Source of the DNA: Drosophila pseudoobscura
Lineage: Eukaryota; Arthropoda; Insecta; Diptera; Drosophilidae
Length of the DNA: 64,000 bases
Reading direction: 5' to 3'
Assembly: GCF_009870125.1 (NCBI RefSeq)
Contig: NC_046683.1
Coordinates: forward strand, 13,091,001-13,155,000
Shown: in pieces, positions 31,701 to 40,325 of the stretch
Numbering within the stretch: the stretch's first letter is position 1
Layout of the letters: the number at the start of each line of letters is the position of its first letter
Translations under genes and position numbers: made by a program
Notes under the pieces: generated by a model
What the model was told of the DNA's origin: nothing
The model's database searches: none
Seen by the model: only the letters and a program-made list of their open reading frames with translations

Positions 31701-33226
31701 TGAAACCATCAGAGACAACGACTGCTAAGCCCACAGATGAAACAACCAAGCCGACGACTCTGAAACCATCAAAGACAACGACTGCCAAACCCACAGATGC
31801 AACAACCAAGCCGACGACTCTGAAACCATCAAAGACAACAACTGCTGAGCCCACAGATGAAACAACCAAGCCGACGACTCTGAAACCATCAAAGACAACG
31901 ACTGCCAAACCCACAGATGCAACAACCAAGCCGACGACTCTGAAACCATCAAAGACAACAACTGCTGAGCCCACAGATGAAACAACCAAGCCGACGACTC
32001 TGAAACCATCAAAGACAACGACCGCCAAACCCACAGATGCAACAACCAAGCCGACGACTCTGAAACCATCAAAGACAACAACTGCTGAGCCCACAGATGA
32101 AACAACCAAGCCGACGACTCTGAAACCATCAAAGACAACGACTGCCAAACCCACAGATGCAACAACCAAGCCGACGACTCTGAAACCATCAAAGACAACA
32201 ACTGCTGAGCCCACAGATGAAACAACCAAGCCGACGACTCTGAAACCATCAAAGACAACGACTGCCAAACCCACAGATGCAACAACCAAGCCGACGACTC
32301 TGAAACCATCAAAGACAACAACTGCTGAGCCCACAGATGAAACAACCAAGCCGACGACTCTGAAACCATCAAAGACAACGACTGCCAAACCCACAGATGC
32401 AACAACCAAGCCGACGACTCTGAAACCATCAAAGACAACAACTGCTGAGCCCACAGATGAAACAACCAAGCCGACGACTCTGAAACCATCAAAGACAACG
32501 ACTGCCAAACCCACAGATGAAACAACCAAGCCGACGACTCTGAAGCCATCAAAGACAACGACTGCCAAACCCACAGATGAAACAACCAAGCCGACGACTC
32601 TGAAACCATCAGAGACAACGACTGCCAAACCCACAGATGAAACAACCAAGCCGACGACTCTGAAGCCATCAAAGACAACGACTGCCAAACCCACAGATGA
32701 AACAACCAAGCCGACGACTCTGAAGCCATCAGAGACAACGACTGCCAAACCCACAGATGAAACAACGAAGCCGACGACTCTGAAACCATCAAAGACAACA
32801 ACTGCTGAGCCCACAGATGCAACAACCCAGCCGACGACTCTGAAACCATCAAAGACAACGACTGCCAAACCCACAGATGAAACAACCAAGCCGACGACTC
32901 TGAAGCCATCAGAGACAACTACTGCCAAACCCACAGATGCAACAACCAAGCCGACGACTCTGAAACCATCAGAGACAACGACTGCTAAGCCCACAGATGA
33001 GACAACCAAGTCGACGACTCTGAAACCATCAAAGACAACGACTGCCAAACCCACAGATGCAACAACCAAGCCGACGACTCTTCAGACGACAGAGCGAACA
33101 ACGGAGAGGACGACGGATGGACCAATCACAAGCACGACTGGACGCACGACTGCTTCACTACCACCGTTCAACATCTTCGATGTTGACCGATCGGCGGCCC
33201 CAGCGACGACAGAGGCAGCTGTATAG
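22715..33226 (+). CDS. Muc12Ea: Giant secreted mucin-like protein with 166 tandem 20-residue repeats (likely Muc12Ea orthologue)
   Basis: Single exon, 3,503 residues. ATG 22715 starts a clear signal peptide (MQLFVICLLAATTAAF). Residues about 17-145 form a Cys-containing, Pro/Thr-rich N-terminal region (about ten Cys). From 23153 to about 33090 there are about 166 copies of TTTAKPTDATTKPTTLKPSE, roughly half Thr/Ser, an ideal substrate for mucin-type O-glycosylation. The tail (QTTERTTERTTDGP ... PFNIFDVDRSAAPATTEAAV) is unique, with no membrane anchor. The product is expected to be a secreted gel or coating protein, such as peritrophic, cuticular or salivary glue. The symbol rests on mucin character and on position beside na (12E in D. 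melanogaster), not on repeat similarity, so it is tentative; an Sgs-type glue gene is the alternative. AATAAA is at 33316-33321. Confidence 0.85.
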   Translation: MQLFVICLLAATTAAFTLFGPHIRIVPGAKPNEILLHFRNPCNNKTSITTIRPPQPPCKQHPTTPACEHRITSPAPTKTPCPHDTTTPHHCGTPLPTTPSSDCGHSTTTPHDCGPGPTTSRATTPKPTFETTIKTTHKTTTPTPTQSTTAKPTDATTKPTTLKPSETTTAKPTDATTMPTTLKPSETTTAKPTDATNKPTTLKPSETTTAKSTDATTKPTTLKPSETTTAKPTDATTKPTTLKPSETTTAKPTDATTKPTTLKPSETTTAKPTDATTKPTSLKPSETTTAKPTDATTKPTTLKPSETTTAKPTDATTKPTTLKPSDTTTAKPTDATTKPTTLKPSETTTAKPTDATTKPTTLKPSETTTSKPTDATTKPTTLKPSETTTAKPTDATTKPTTLKPSETTTAKPTDATTKPTTLKPSETTTAKPTDATTKPTTLKPSETTTAKPTYATTKPTTLKPSETTTAKPTDATTKPTSLKPSETTTAKPTDATTKPTTLKPSQTTTAKPTDATTKPTTLKPSETTTAKPTDATTKPTTLKPSETTTAKPTDATTKPTTLKPSETTTAKPTDATTKPTTLKPSETTTAKPTDATTKPTTLKPSETTTAKPTDATTKPTTLKPSETTTAKPTDATTKPTTLKPSETTTAKPTDATTKPTTLKPSETTTAKPTDATTKPTTLKPSETTTAKPTDATTKPTTLKPSETTTAKPTDATTKPTTLKPSETTTAKPTDATTQPTTLKPSETTTAKPTDATTKPTTLKPSETTTAKPTDATTKPTTLKPSETTTAKPTDATTKPTTLKPSGTTTAKPTDATTKPTTLKPSETTTAKSTDATTKPTTQKPSETTTAKPTDATTKPTTLKPSETTTAKPTDATTKPTTLKPSETTTAKPTDATTKPTTLKPSETTTAKPTDATTKPTTLKPSETTTAKPTDATTKPTTLKPSETTTAKPTDATTKPTTLKPSETTTAKPTDATTKPTTLKPSETTTAKPTDATTKPTTLKPSETTTAKPTDATTKPTTLKPSETTTAKPTDATTRPTTLKPSETTTAKPTDATTKPTTLKPSETTTAKPTDATTKPTTLKPSETTTAKPTDATTKPTTLKPSETTTAKPTDATTKPTTLKPSETTTAKPTDATTQPTTLKPSETTTAKPTDATTKPTTLKPSETTTAKPTDATTKPTTLKPSETTTAKPTDATTKPTTLKPSETTTAKPTDATTKPTTLKPSETTTAKPTDATTKPTTLKPSETTTAKPTDATTKPTTLKPSETTTAKPTDATAKPTTLKPSETTTAKPTDATTKPTTLKPSETTTAKPTDATTKPTTLKPSETTTAKPTDATTKPTTLKPSETTTAKPTDATTKPTTLKPSETTTAKPTDATTKPTTLKPSETTTAKPTDATTKPTTLKPSETTTAKPTDATTKPTTLKPSETTTAKPTDATTKPTTLKPSETTTAKPTDATTKPTTLKPSETTTAKPTDATTKPTTLKPSETTTAKPTDATTKPTTLKPSETTTAKPTDATTKPTTLKPSETTTAKPTDATTKPTTLKPSETTTAKPTDATTKPTTLKPSETTTAKPTDATTKPTTLKPSETTTAKPTDATTKPTTLKPSETTTAKPTDATTKPTTLKPSDTTTAKPTDATTKPTTLKPSETTTAKPTDATTKPTTLKPSETTTAKPTDATTKPTTLKPSETTTAKPTDATTKPTTLKPSETTTSKPTDATTMPTTLKPSETTTAKPTDATTKPTTLKPSETTTAKPTDATTKPTTLKPSETTTAKPTDTTTKPTTLKPSETTTAQPTDATTKPTTLKPSETTTAKPTDATTKPTTLKPSETTTAKPTDATTKPTTLKPSETTTAKPTDATTKPTTLKPSETTTAKPTDATTKPTTLKPSETTTAKPTDATTKPTTLKPSETTTAKPTDATTKPTTLKSSETTTAKPTDATTKPTTLKPSETTTAKPTDATTKPTTLKPSETTTAKPTDATTKPTTLKPSETTTAKPTDATTKPTTLKPSETTTAKPTDATTKPTTLKPSETTTAKPSDATTKPTTLKPSETTTAKPTTKPTTLKPSETTTAKPTDATTKPTTLKPSETTTAKPTDATTKQTTLKPSETTTAKPTDATTKPTTLKPSETTTAKPTDATTKPTTLKPSETTTAKPTDATTKPTTLKPSETTTAKPTDATTKPTTLKPSETTTAKPTDATTKPTTLKPSETTTAKPTTKPTTLKPSETTTAKPTDATTKPTTLKPSETTTAKPTDATTKQTTLKPSETTTAKPTDATTKPTTLKPSETTTAKPTDATTKPTTLKPSETTTAKPTDATTKPTTLKPSETTTAKPTDATTKPTTLKPSETTTAKPTDATTKPTTLKPSETTTAKPTDVTTKPTTLKPSETTTAKPTDATTKPTTLKPSETTTAKPTDATTKPTTLKPSETTTAKPTDETTKPTTLKPSETTTAKPTDATTKPTTLKPSETTTDKPTDATTKPTTLKPSETTTAKPTDATTKPTTLKPSETTTAKPTDATTKPTTLKPSETTTAKPTDATTKPTTLKPSGTTTAKPTDATTKPTTLKPSETTTAKPTDATTKPTTLKPSETTTAKPTDATTKPTTLKPSETTTAKPTDATTKPTTLKPSETTTAKPTDATTKPTTLKPSVTTTAQPTDATTKPTTVKPSETTTAKPTDATTKPTTLKPSETTTAKPTDATTKPTTLKPSETTTSKPTDATTKPTTLKPSETTTAKPTDATTKPTTLKPSETTTAKPTDATTKPTTLKPSKTTTAKPTDATTKPTTLKPSKTTTAEPTDETTKPTTLKPSKTTTAKPTDATTKPTTLKPSKTTTAEPTDETTKPTTLKPSKTTTAKPTDETTKPTTLKPSKTTTAKPTDETTKPTTLKPSETTTAKPTDATTKPTTLKPSKTTTAKPTDETTKPTTLKPSETTTAKPTDETTKPTTLKPSKTTTAEPTDATTKPTTLKPSETTTAKPIDETTKPTTLKPSKTTTAKPTDATTKPTTLKPSETTTAKPTDETTKPTTLKPSKTTTAKPTDATTKPTTLKPSKTTTAEPTDETTKPTTLKPSKTTTAKPTDATTKPTTLKPSKTTTAEPTDETTKPTTLKPSKTTTAKPTDATTKPTTLKPSKTTTAEPTDETTKPTTLKPSKTTTAKPTDATTKPTTLKPSKTTTAEPTDETTKPTTLKPSKTTTAKPTDATTKPTTLKPSKTTTAEPTDETTKPTTLKPSKTTTAKPTDATTKPTTLKPSKTTTAEPTDETTKPTTLKPSKTTTAKPTDETTKPTTLKPSKTTTAKPTDETTKPTTLKPSETTTAKPTDETTKPTTLKPSKTTTAKPTDETTKPTTLKPSETTTAKPTDETTKPTTLKPSKTTTAEPTDATTQPTTLKPSKTTTAKPTDETTKPTTLKPSETTTAKPTDATTKPTTLKPSETTTAKPTDETTKSTTLKPSKTTTAKPTDATTKPTTLQTTERTTERTTDGPITSTTGRTTASLPPFNIFDVDRSAAPATTEAAV
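23153..33093 (+). repeat. 60-bp coding tandem array, about 166 units
   Basis: Units are counted from tgcc/tgct at 23161 to the last at 33043: 9,882 bp plus two 9-bp deletions equals 165 periods, so 166 units. Most units differ by 0-4 bases. Higher-order structure is visible: rare variants recur at fixed spacing (600, 900, 1,200 and 471 bp). Units lacking nine bases (DAT) occur at about 28861 and 29332. After about 30990 the last codon of the unit is often Lys (AAA) instead of Glu, and GAA replaces GCA in TDA. Confidence 0.95.
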
Positions 33227-33315
33227 ACAGACGGATGGAGGGGAGGGTAATTAAGTAATTAAGGGAACAGATTATCTAAGGCCCTAATCAATGTAAATAT
33301 TCATATTTGTGTTTT

Positions 33316-33321
33316 AATAAA
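33316..33321 (+). terminator. Poly(A) signal of the mucin-like gene
   Basis: AATAAA 90 bases after the stop codon. The convergent CAP-like gene stops at 33510, so the two 3' ends share about 280 bp. Confidence 0.6.
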
Positions 33322-33509
33322 CGATCATCAGGTGTAGATAAAAGAAGCGATCGGCAGTTGATCTTTTTCTCTAGAGGGTGGGATTTTTGAGGGATTTTGG
33401 CTTAAGTTCTAATAAAAAAAAGAAGAATCCTATACAAGGTGGGGGCGGGGGCTAAGATATCACTCTCCGATTAAACAGCAGATCTATCGTGTAGGGAAGG
33501 GGCGGTGTC

Positions 33510-34468
33510 TTAGAGAGGTATGTTGTTGTCGAGCGTGTTGCCATCCTCGGCGCTCTCGTCGCTGTCGTAGTCGTAGGCGGCATCCCGCCAATCGCACAGA
33601 GCAGGGAACTTGTCGCTCACGTGATGCTGGATGCACTTGGAGGCCGCCGGACCCGACTGGTAGATGGGCTCATTGTAGATGTTGTTGTAGTCATAGTTGC
33701 AGGTGAGCATGAACTGGTATCTGCTGGCCTGGGGCTCGAGGAACCGGACAGCGGCACAGCCAACGCGATGCACACGGTCCGAGACGAGCAGGGTAAAGTG
33801 ACCGATCTTCTTGCTGTGAGTAGAGATGGCTTAGACGTGATGGGGACCCACCTAGAGAGTGCCACTTACCCCTGCGGATGCGGGCGATAGCTGTCAATGA
33901 AGGTCTGATTCGCATCCAGGTACTCTCTGAACCAGTTGAGCACAAAGGACTTCATGCGCCTCGAGTGCGACTTAAACTCGCGTCCAATCCAAAAGTATCC
34001 GATATTCTGGCCACTGAACTGGAACCGCGGCGTATTCCGGCACTTGTCGTGCGCGAATTGGCAGCGCTTTGCATGCAGTCCGGCCATCTGCTCCAGCTCT
34101 CCATCCCACCGCAGCAGCGGCATGTGTGTGGCACTCTTGTAGCCAGCTAGCTCTCCGCTGGCAATCTTCGAGCGGGCCAGATTGTGCATGTCCAGCAGTA
34201 GCTGGCGTCTTCGGTCGTTCATGGCCAGTATCTTTGGGTCGTTGCCGCATTGGGCGCCAAAGCTGCCGTTGTTGCCGCACGCCGTATGCGGCACTTGCAC
34301 CACATGACTGCCATTGTACAGCTGGCAGAGCGATGGTGCACAGTATCCTCCTCCACCTGTGCCTGGAGCTGTGGCTGCCTCTAATCCACTAAGCCTCGAT
34401 CCCACTAAGATGAGGAGCACTGCGGCGGCGGCGGCGGCGACACTGCACTTGCTCGATAATCTCGGCAT
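33510..34468 (-). CDS. Secreted CAP-superfamily (antigen-5-like) protein
   Basis: Two exons on the minus strand, 34468-33870 and 33813-33510, join in phase 2 (CAGGG|GTAAGT to CTCACAG|C) to 300 residues. ATG 34468 opens a signal peptide (AAAAAAVLLILVGSRLSGLEA). The mature part begins YCAPSLCQL, as in insect antigen-5 proteins. CAP motifs follow: MHNLARSKIASGEL, CQFAHDKCRNTPRFQFSGQNI, then HFTLLVSDRVHRVGCAAV and LTCNYDY. One of the usual acidic CAP residues is Gln (GQN), as in many insect members. The C-terminus extends past the domain as an acidic tail (DYDSDESAEDG). Fly members of this family are secreted and mostly of unknown role, often in gut or male accessory tissue. The upstream TTG is not the start. 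I cannot tell which of the many fly paralogues it is. Confidence 0.9.
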
Positions 34469-34485
34469 CTCGACGGTCCACAAGC

Positions 34486-34520
34486 AACTGAGCTAAGGTC
34501 GAGCGGCAGTTTTGGTTTAT
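34486..34520 (-). promoter_or_regulatory. Likely core promoter of the CAP-like gene
   Basis: On the minus strand ATAAAC (34520-34515) lies about 31 bases before the A of TCAGTT (34491-34486). This would leave a leader of only about 21 bases before ATG 34468. The TATA match is weak; the Initiator match is good. Confidence 0.45.
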
Positions 34521-37380
34521 GAATGAATGGGAATGGAGGAGAGCCCCAAAGCTTCAGCGTCGCTCTAGCTGCCTTTCCCCATCGCTTAGGGTTGGGCCAG
34601 AGCCCGAGAACTGGTTCTGCTTTTCCCCCATGGGCTTGGCTTCGGCTTGCTCATCCCTGGTTTCCTTCCAAGACATCGATCGAGCTTCCGGCATTGCAGC
34701 AGTGCACCAGCCATCACTGGAACGCCACCACCGGGTAACCGGTTTGGCTGTGCGGCTACTCGGTGGCTACTCGGCGGCGGTTCATCGCTGATGGCGCTTT
34801 ATGGGTCTGCCCCTCCTCCGTGTAAGTGGTATAATCAGTGGCTCAAAGCCCAGTGCCCAGTGCCCAATGGCCCCAAAGCAAGTGTGGGAAAAATGCTGGC
34901 TTCAAGGCAATTGCCAATTGCCGGTAAGTGGCCAAGTCGGGGAATTATTGGCGTTCCATCTAAGCAGCTTTACAGAACTAGACCCGACCAAATTCCGTTA
35001 ACAATATCCACAGAGAAAAACGCTAGATGCCGAATCATTTGATACTCTCATAGTCTGATGAATTCTACTATAAGTACTATCTACAGCCACCATTGAAAGC
35101 AGTTCGAGATTGTATATTGAACAGCTCTACAGAACTGGAACTAAGGGTGTATCCTTGTCCAAAAACACTGAACAGATTTGCATATTACAAGGAAATAGAT
35201 CACTAAAAACTGCATTATTGTAGAATCTATTATAGAACTATACAATATTGATTCCTTTATCGGATACAATGATTTATCTTCAACAAATCATTAAAAATTG
35301 AAAATTTATTGAATTTCCTTTGGAATTCCAAACATCTAGTGTTAAGAATAGGACCCTATCGGCCAGAGTAATCGCCTCAAAAAAGAGGTAGAAAACCGAT
35401 ACTCAAATTGAAGAAACGCCGCGTCGGCAGAAACGTGCCTCACACCTAATCGGAATCGCGGCATTAATTAAAATAACAATGCTGCCACCGACGGACAGCT
35501 CACTAAAAATAAACAACTAAAAACAGAAAACAACAACAAAGAATTATGCAAAAACAGAACAGAAAGCCAAAAAAGAAAAAAAAACAAACACCTGAAGAAG
35601 AACTTATGATTATGACGTTGAATGGCCAAAAAGAATGGAAGCCCTCCGCCCGTTCGAGAGTCTCTGGGTCAGTGATATTTCTAGTCCAAAGCTGTGATCC
35701 ACTGTGATCTGCATAGATGAATGTATTATGCATAAAAGAGGGGTCTTTATATGTCCGCTTTCTAGCCGCGAAGATACATAATCAAAGCTCAGGCTCAGGG
35801 CACGTAACTGTCATAAAGGGATCGTATAAATGTCAGGGAAATAAACCTTTATGAGTTTTCTAATGAATCTGGCCAGGGTATTCGTAACTTCGCCACTTTA
35901 TTGGACAATTGCGTTCCGGCTGGTGAAGCAAACTTTTTGTTTTATTGGCTCTACCGAGTATCACATCATTGAGACGCTTTCAGAATACCCGCTCATCGCA
36001 CTCGTATACGTACTATATACAATACCATGGGGCGATAGCTGACTCAAAGAATCTTTTGGGTTCTTTTGGGCTCCCTGATAGAGGTTTCTTTTTTGTAGCT
36101 GCGAGGAAGCCTGGCCCCTTTGGCCAGGGGAAGCCTTTGGAAAAACCTTAGTAAATTGCATTAATATTTATTTAGGCTGGTTTTTGCCTTTTCTTATAGA
36201 TAGGAGGTATATGTTTCATTACTCAGAGTTGTTTGTTTTCAGACAATTTCCCCATCGATCACTGATCACTGATGCATATTCAAACCCGATTCCGAATGCA
36301 ATTCAATTTACACACTCGTCGGACCTGGGCTTTTTTTTTTTGTTATTATTGCCATGACGCAGTTGTTGAGGGTTTATTCTGTCGCATATTATTAGCAGAA
36401 AATATGATTATGAATGATCATACAGCACCGCCGCACACTCGTATTTCATTTGAATCTGAACTCTGGCTCTTCGAGAGGCTGTTGTAATTAAAGATCTGCC
36501 AGGTAGTCCGGAGGCCGAGTCAAAATGGAAGACCAGATCGCAGATGGGTGCGTGTTTGAGCTGAGAGATGGGGTACTCGTACAATATATAATTTGCATAG
36601 AAAATGATTAATCACGCAACGATTAATTGCTGACGACGTCAACGGCTGCAGTAGTTGCTTGATACAGACAATAAATTTAGCCGCGACTAAACATAAATTA
36701 CTCTGAAAATGTGTACGAAAATACATTGGGGCGTCGGGTAAACCCCCTCCCAGCAGCCAGGGCTTATGATTGGCAGCATAATTAGCATACACACACACAC
36801 ACACATACATATGTACACATCTGTGCTGGCTGCTGCACTTCCTCATTCTGTAATTACACCAATTGTGTGTGTGGCAGTTCGGCACGTTGAGCGTGACGCC
36901 ATCTCAACCTTAACCTCAGGGTCAGCAAATACAGAAGTGGCAGCAGATGTGCCCAAGTCGCGTGCATCCAGAGAAAAGTCAAAAGAATCTCTTGAGAAAA
37001 CTCGAGTGAATGAATCGATAAACCATTAAAAATTGTACTTACAATTTTCTACTACTTTCCCTTCTTTTGGGAGCCGATCCCAAGCACATGCCAAAACAGG
37101 TGAATACGGTAATCCTCTCCCCCTCACACGACTGTACCAAGCAGTGGTCAAACGCTCTCCTATTATGGCGTGGGAGAGAGCAAGCAAGGCAAAAGCAAAT
37201 GTCAAATGAGCGAGCAATTAGGAATCAGACTAGAGGTAGAGAATACAAGCTGACCAGTGGGAGTGGCGGGAAGGGCTGGTGACAGGGGAGAGGAGAGCAC
37301 AATGCACCTACACCAAGCTCTGTAATCCTCTCATCACCCACACTAACTCATTTGCAATAGCAGGCGTACACAACCACACT
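34521..37380. other. Intergenic, no gene seen
   Basis: No frame with protein features. A-rich and T-rich tracts, a CA microsatellite at 36786-36806, and 34840-34870 with repeated CAGTGCCCAG. Open frames such as 35851-36042 are short and show no start context or homology I recognise. Confidence 0.5.
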
Positions 37381-37479
37381 CTTTTGATCTACTTTTGCAG
37401 TGGGAGAGGAAGAGAGAGTGATTGGAAATAGGAGTAGGAGTAGGAGTAGGAGAGCATGGCACGAACGCATTTGTACCGC

Positions 37480-38157
37480 TCTCGCATTCGTTCTTTTTCA
37501 TCCGGCTCAAGCGTGCGTTTCCAAGTCAGCTCCGCGTTTCGGCAAAATGTTGTACGAAATAACCGGTAAAATGTCGCGTAGTGAAGTGTAGTGTAGTGCA
37601 GTGTTAACATAGAAATGGAAAATGTCCAAAAAGTGTGCCAGAAAATGGAAAACGGCAGATCGCCGAAAGAAAAGTGTGTTAATATGTGCAAGTGAAGTGT
37701 AAAAGTTATATTATATACATATGTTTATATGTAAATATAATATTTCATGCAGAAAACCCTTTTTTTTTCATGTGAAAAGTGTGCCGAGCACCCACCGTTA
37801 TAATTGTGCCAATAAGGTGTTCTGTCCCTTTCCCACTCAATCAGCAAACGGTCAAAGGCGTAGGCGAAGAAGAGGATTAGTAAGAAAAGAGAGTAAAAGT
37901 TCTTAGCGGCGGCGCTCTGCTGGCAAGTTTCTCAACTGAAAGGTGAGGCATTCCAAATGTGGGTGATCTGACTCTCTCTCACGTTAAGTGCTCGGCGCAG
38001 TGGTGCCTCACCTTACCAAACAAAAAGTGTGCATTGAAATTTGCTGAGTTTTTTTTCGTGTGCGTTTGCGGTTTCGGTTCGGCATCGTCGCGCGGTTGGA
38101 TAGTCGATCCTGTCTTCGTGTCGATAGAATCGTCGGCTTCTCAAGAAACAGAAAAGG
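37480..38157 (+). promoter_or_regulatory. Possible 5' end (non-coding first exons) of a large plus-strand gene
   Basis: The stretch has the look of fly 5' leaders (AAGTG/GTGAAGTG-rich, AAAATGG), with an AACCGGT (Grainyhead-like) site at 37560. Two strong donors occur: AAG|GTGAGG at 37942/37943 and AAAAG|GTAAGA at 38156/38157. No coding frame precedes them. I infer alternative non-coding first exons; coding exons would lie beyond 64 kb. Not proven. Confidence 0.3.
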
Positions 38158-39690
38158 TAAGAGAGACACACATATACATACATACATACCTTTATTCCAT
38201 AAGAGCCCGCTCTTTTGTTAGATCTTTTGCTCTCTTTTTAATCTAATTGGGCGTTTGGTCAAGGGAATCTCTGCTCTGTTTTCCTCTGCTCATCAAAAAA
38301 GTCCCTAGCCCCCTCCTCCACCGCCTGCGGCAATGAGCTTCTGGTTTGTGTCTTGGCTAACGTGTCAGGCAGCGGGTGGTGTTGTCAGGACGTTGTCAGG
38401 TGTTGTGCATTGGCGGTGGGGTCCAGTTGCATTTATTTTCATTTTCATTTTCATTCTCATTTTATTACATTTAATTTTTGGCTTTGTGTTTCAGCACACA
38501 TATGTATATACCAGTGTGTGTGTGCACTAATTAAATTCATGGTGAAATTTTTCTAATTAAAAGTTTACTAATGAAATTTATGCAGCTGCTGCTGTTGCTG
38601 CTTAATGTGCGTTTGTATGCGTTTTGATCTGTGTATGTGTATGCGGCTCTGGTCGAAAGCCCAAAAGTCGCGCTTTCAATTAAAAATCGCCATAAACGGG
38701 GGTCGCGTACCACGCAGACAGGACAGGGCACTCACGGACGGGACCGGACGGGACAGGACAAGACAGGATAGGACAGGACAGGACAGGACGGGACAGGACA
38801 GGATTGGACATCTGGCAAAAGCCTGATGCGCTCGAATTAGATTTGTATTAAATTGCATTTTTGTGGTTATAATTTATTTTCATAGCATTTTGTTGCCTTT
38901 TTCCGTTTGATTTTCCCCCCAAAACGCCACACAGACAGAGAGAGGGAGAGTCTCATGGTTTATAGTGGGTTTTTGTAGCAGAGAAATGGAAGGTTTACTC
39001 TGTTAAATGTTACCGATTAGCCAGGGTTCTTATTTGAAGGGTATTTGAAGGATCTCTTGGAGTCATGGATTGGCCAGAAACATCTGTAATGGATCGTAAA
39101 GTCTGTAAAAATAAAGATCATTATGCTATTTGTATTAGTGTATAATCTCTTCCATTTATTGCATTTGTCATGGCAAAAGAAAGGGTATTCGCAGGCTGGT
39201 TTTGTTTTTGAATGGACTTTTCGTGTCTCCCGAAGGGGAGTTAACAACTGCGTGTGCAGCGGAGTTAATGCAATCAAATGTGGCATAATTAAAAACTAAT
39301 ATCATGTGAGCGATGGGCTGTCGCTGCCGCCAACCCAGAGGGATCATGGGGCGGGGCGGGGGCGGGACGGGGCGGTGCTGGGCATTTTGCGGCTTGATTA
39401 TCGACTGCAAATAAATAAATAAGCAGGTCTTGATTTAGTTGATTATGTGGGATATTTGGCCAATGGCCATAGAAATATCACACAAATATATACATAAATA
39501 CATATACACATCGCAGACGCTTGGGGGCATCAGAGCGAAATTGGACAATTTTCTGTATGTGTACATTGCTCGCTTGAGTGCGACAGCCACAAAGTGCATT
39601 TACGAGGGCATACATCGCGAATATAGTGTGATTTTAATTGAATTGAACACCGAATGGCAGCTAAGATCATTCCTCTCAAGCCAAGCGCGA
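38158..39690. other. Gene-poor stretch with simple repeats
   Basis: No gene seen. CATTTTCATTTT repeats at 38433-38465, a GGACA pentamer array at about 38737-38803, and a G-rich GGGGCGGGGGCGGG stretch at 39350-39375. Possibly intron 1 of the gene suggested at 37.5-38.2 kb. Confidence 0.5.
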
Positions 39691-40325
39691 ACAGGGCAAC
39701 AGCGCTGTTAGCAGAGCAAACCAGCTTAACAGTCTGTTATCGCTCCAGCTTAAAGCTCTGCGTTAACAGCGTGGGGCTGATCCAGGAGGAGCGCTCTCCG
39801 TTAACAGCCTATTACCGATCCAATGGGACAGCTTTCTGTTAAAAGTCTGTTAATGCTCCTCAATGCTTTCCGTTAACAGCCAATTACCGATCCAATGGAA
39901 CAGCTTTCTGTTAACAGTCTGTTACCGCTGCAGGTTGAAGCTCTCCGTTAACAGCCTCTCACTGCTTCCGTTACAGCTCTCTGTTAACAGACTTGGGCGC
40001 TGATCCAGGAGAACAGCTCTCCACTAACAGTCTGTTACCGATGCTACAGCTCTCCGTTAACAGCCTATTACTGATCCAATGGGACAGCTTTCTGTTATCG
40101 TTCCCGGTTACAGTTCTCTGTCAACAGCCTGAGGCTGATCCGAAGGGACAGCTTTCTGTTAACAGCCCGCCCCTGGTTACAGCTCTCTGTTAACAGCTTA
40201 TTACCGCTCCAGGTTAAAGCTCTCTCTTTACAGCCACTCACTGCTATCGTTACAGCTCTCTGTTAACAGCCTGTTATCGCCGCCAGTTAACAGCCAGTTG
40301 CAGCGCTCTCTGTCAGCGCTTTAAG
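39690..40325. repeat. Cluster of CTGTTAACAG/CCGTTAACAG motifs
   Basis: Eleven GTTAAC palindromes start at 39762, 39800, 39872, 39910, 39947, 39983, 40056, 40158, 40189, 40262 and 40286. Most lie in CAGCTCTC(C/T)GTTAACAGCC, with intervening CTGTTACCG(A/C)TCCA and GGGACAGCTTTCTG. Spacing is irregular (24-102 bp), so it is a scrambled, degenerate repeat rather than a clean tandem array. Confidence 0.8.

Noticed and set aside
22534..33069. Very long antisense open frames over the mucin array (897 and 2,610 codons of VVASVGLAVVVSDGFRVVGL-type repeats)
   Set aside because: The unit is 60 bp, a multiple of three, so any frame open in one unit stays open in all. The product has no independent start region, domain or promoter, and the sense frame has a signal peptide and promoter. 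The shorter frames repeating SLMVSESSAWLLHLWVWQ are the same effect in another frame.
23153..33093. CRISPR-like or non-coding satellite array
   Set aside because: The units are contiguous with no unique spacers, preserve one reading frame and sit in a fly gene with promoter, signal peptide and poly(A) signal.
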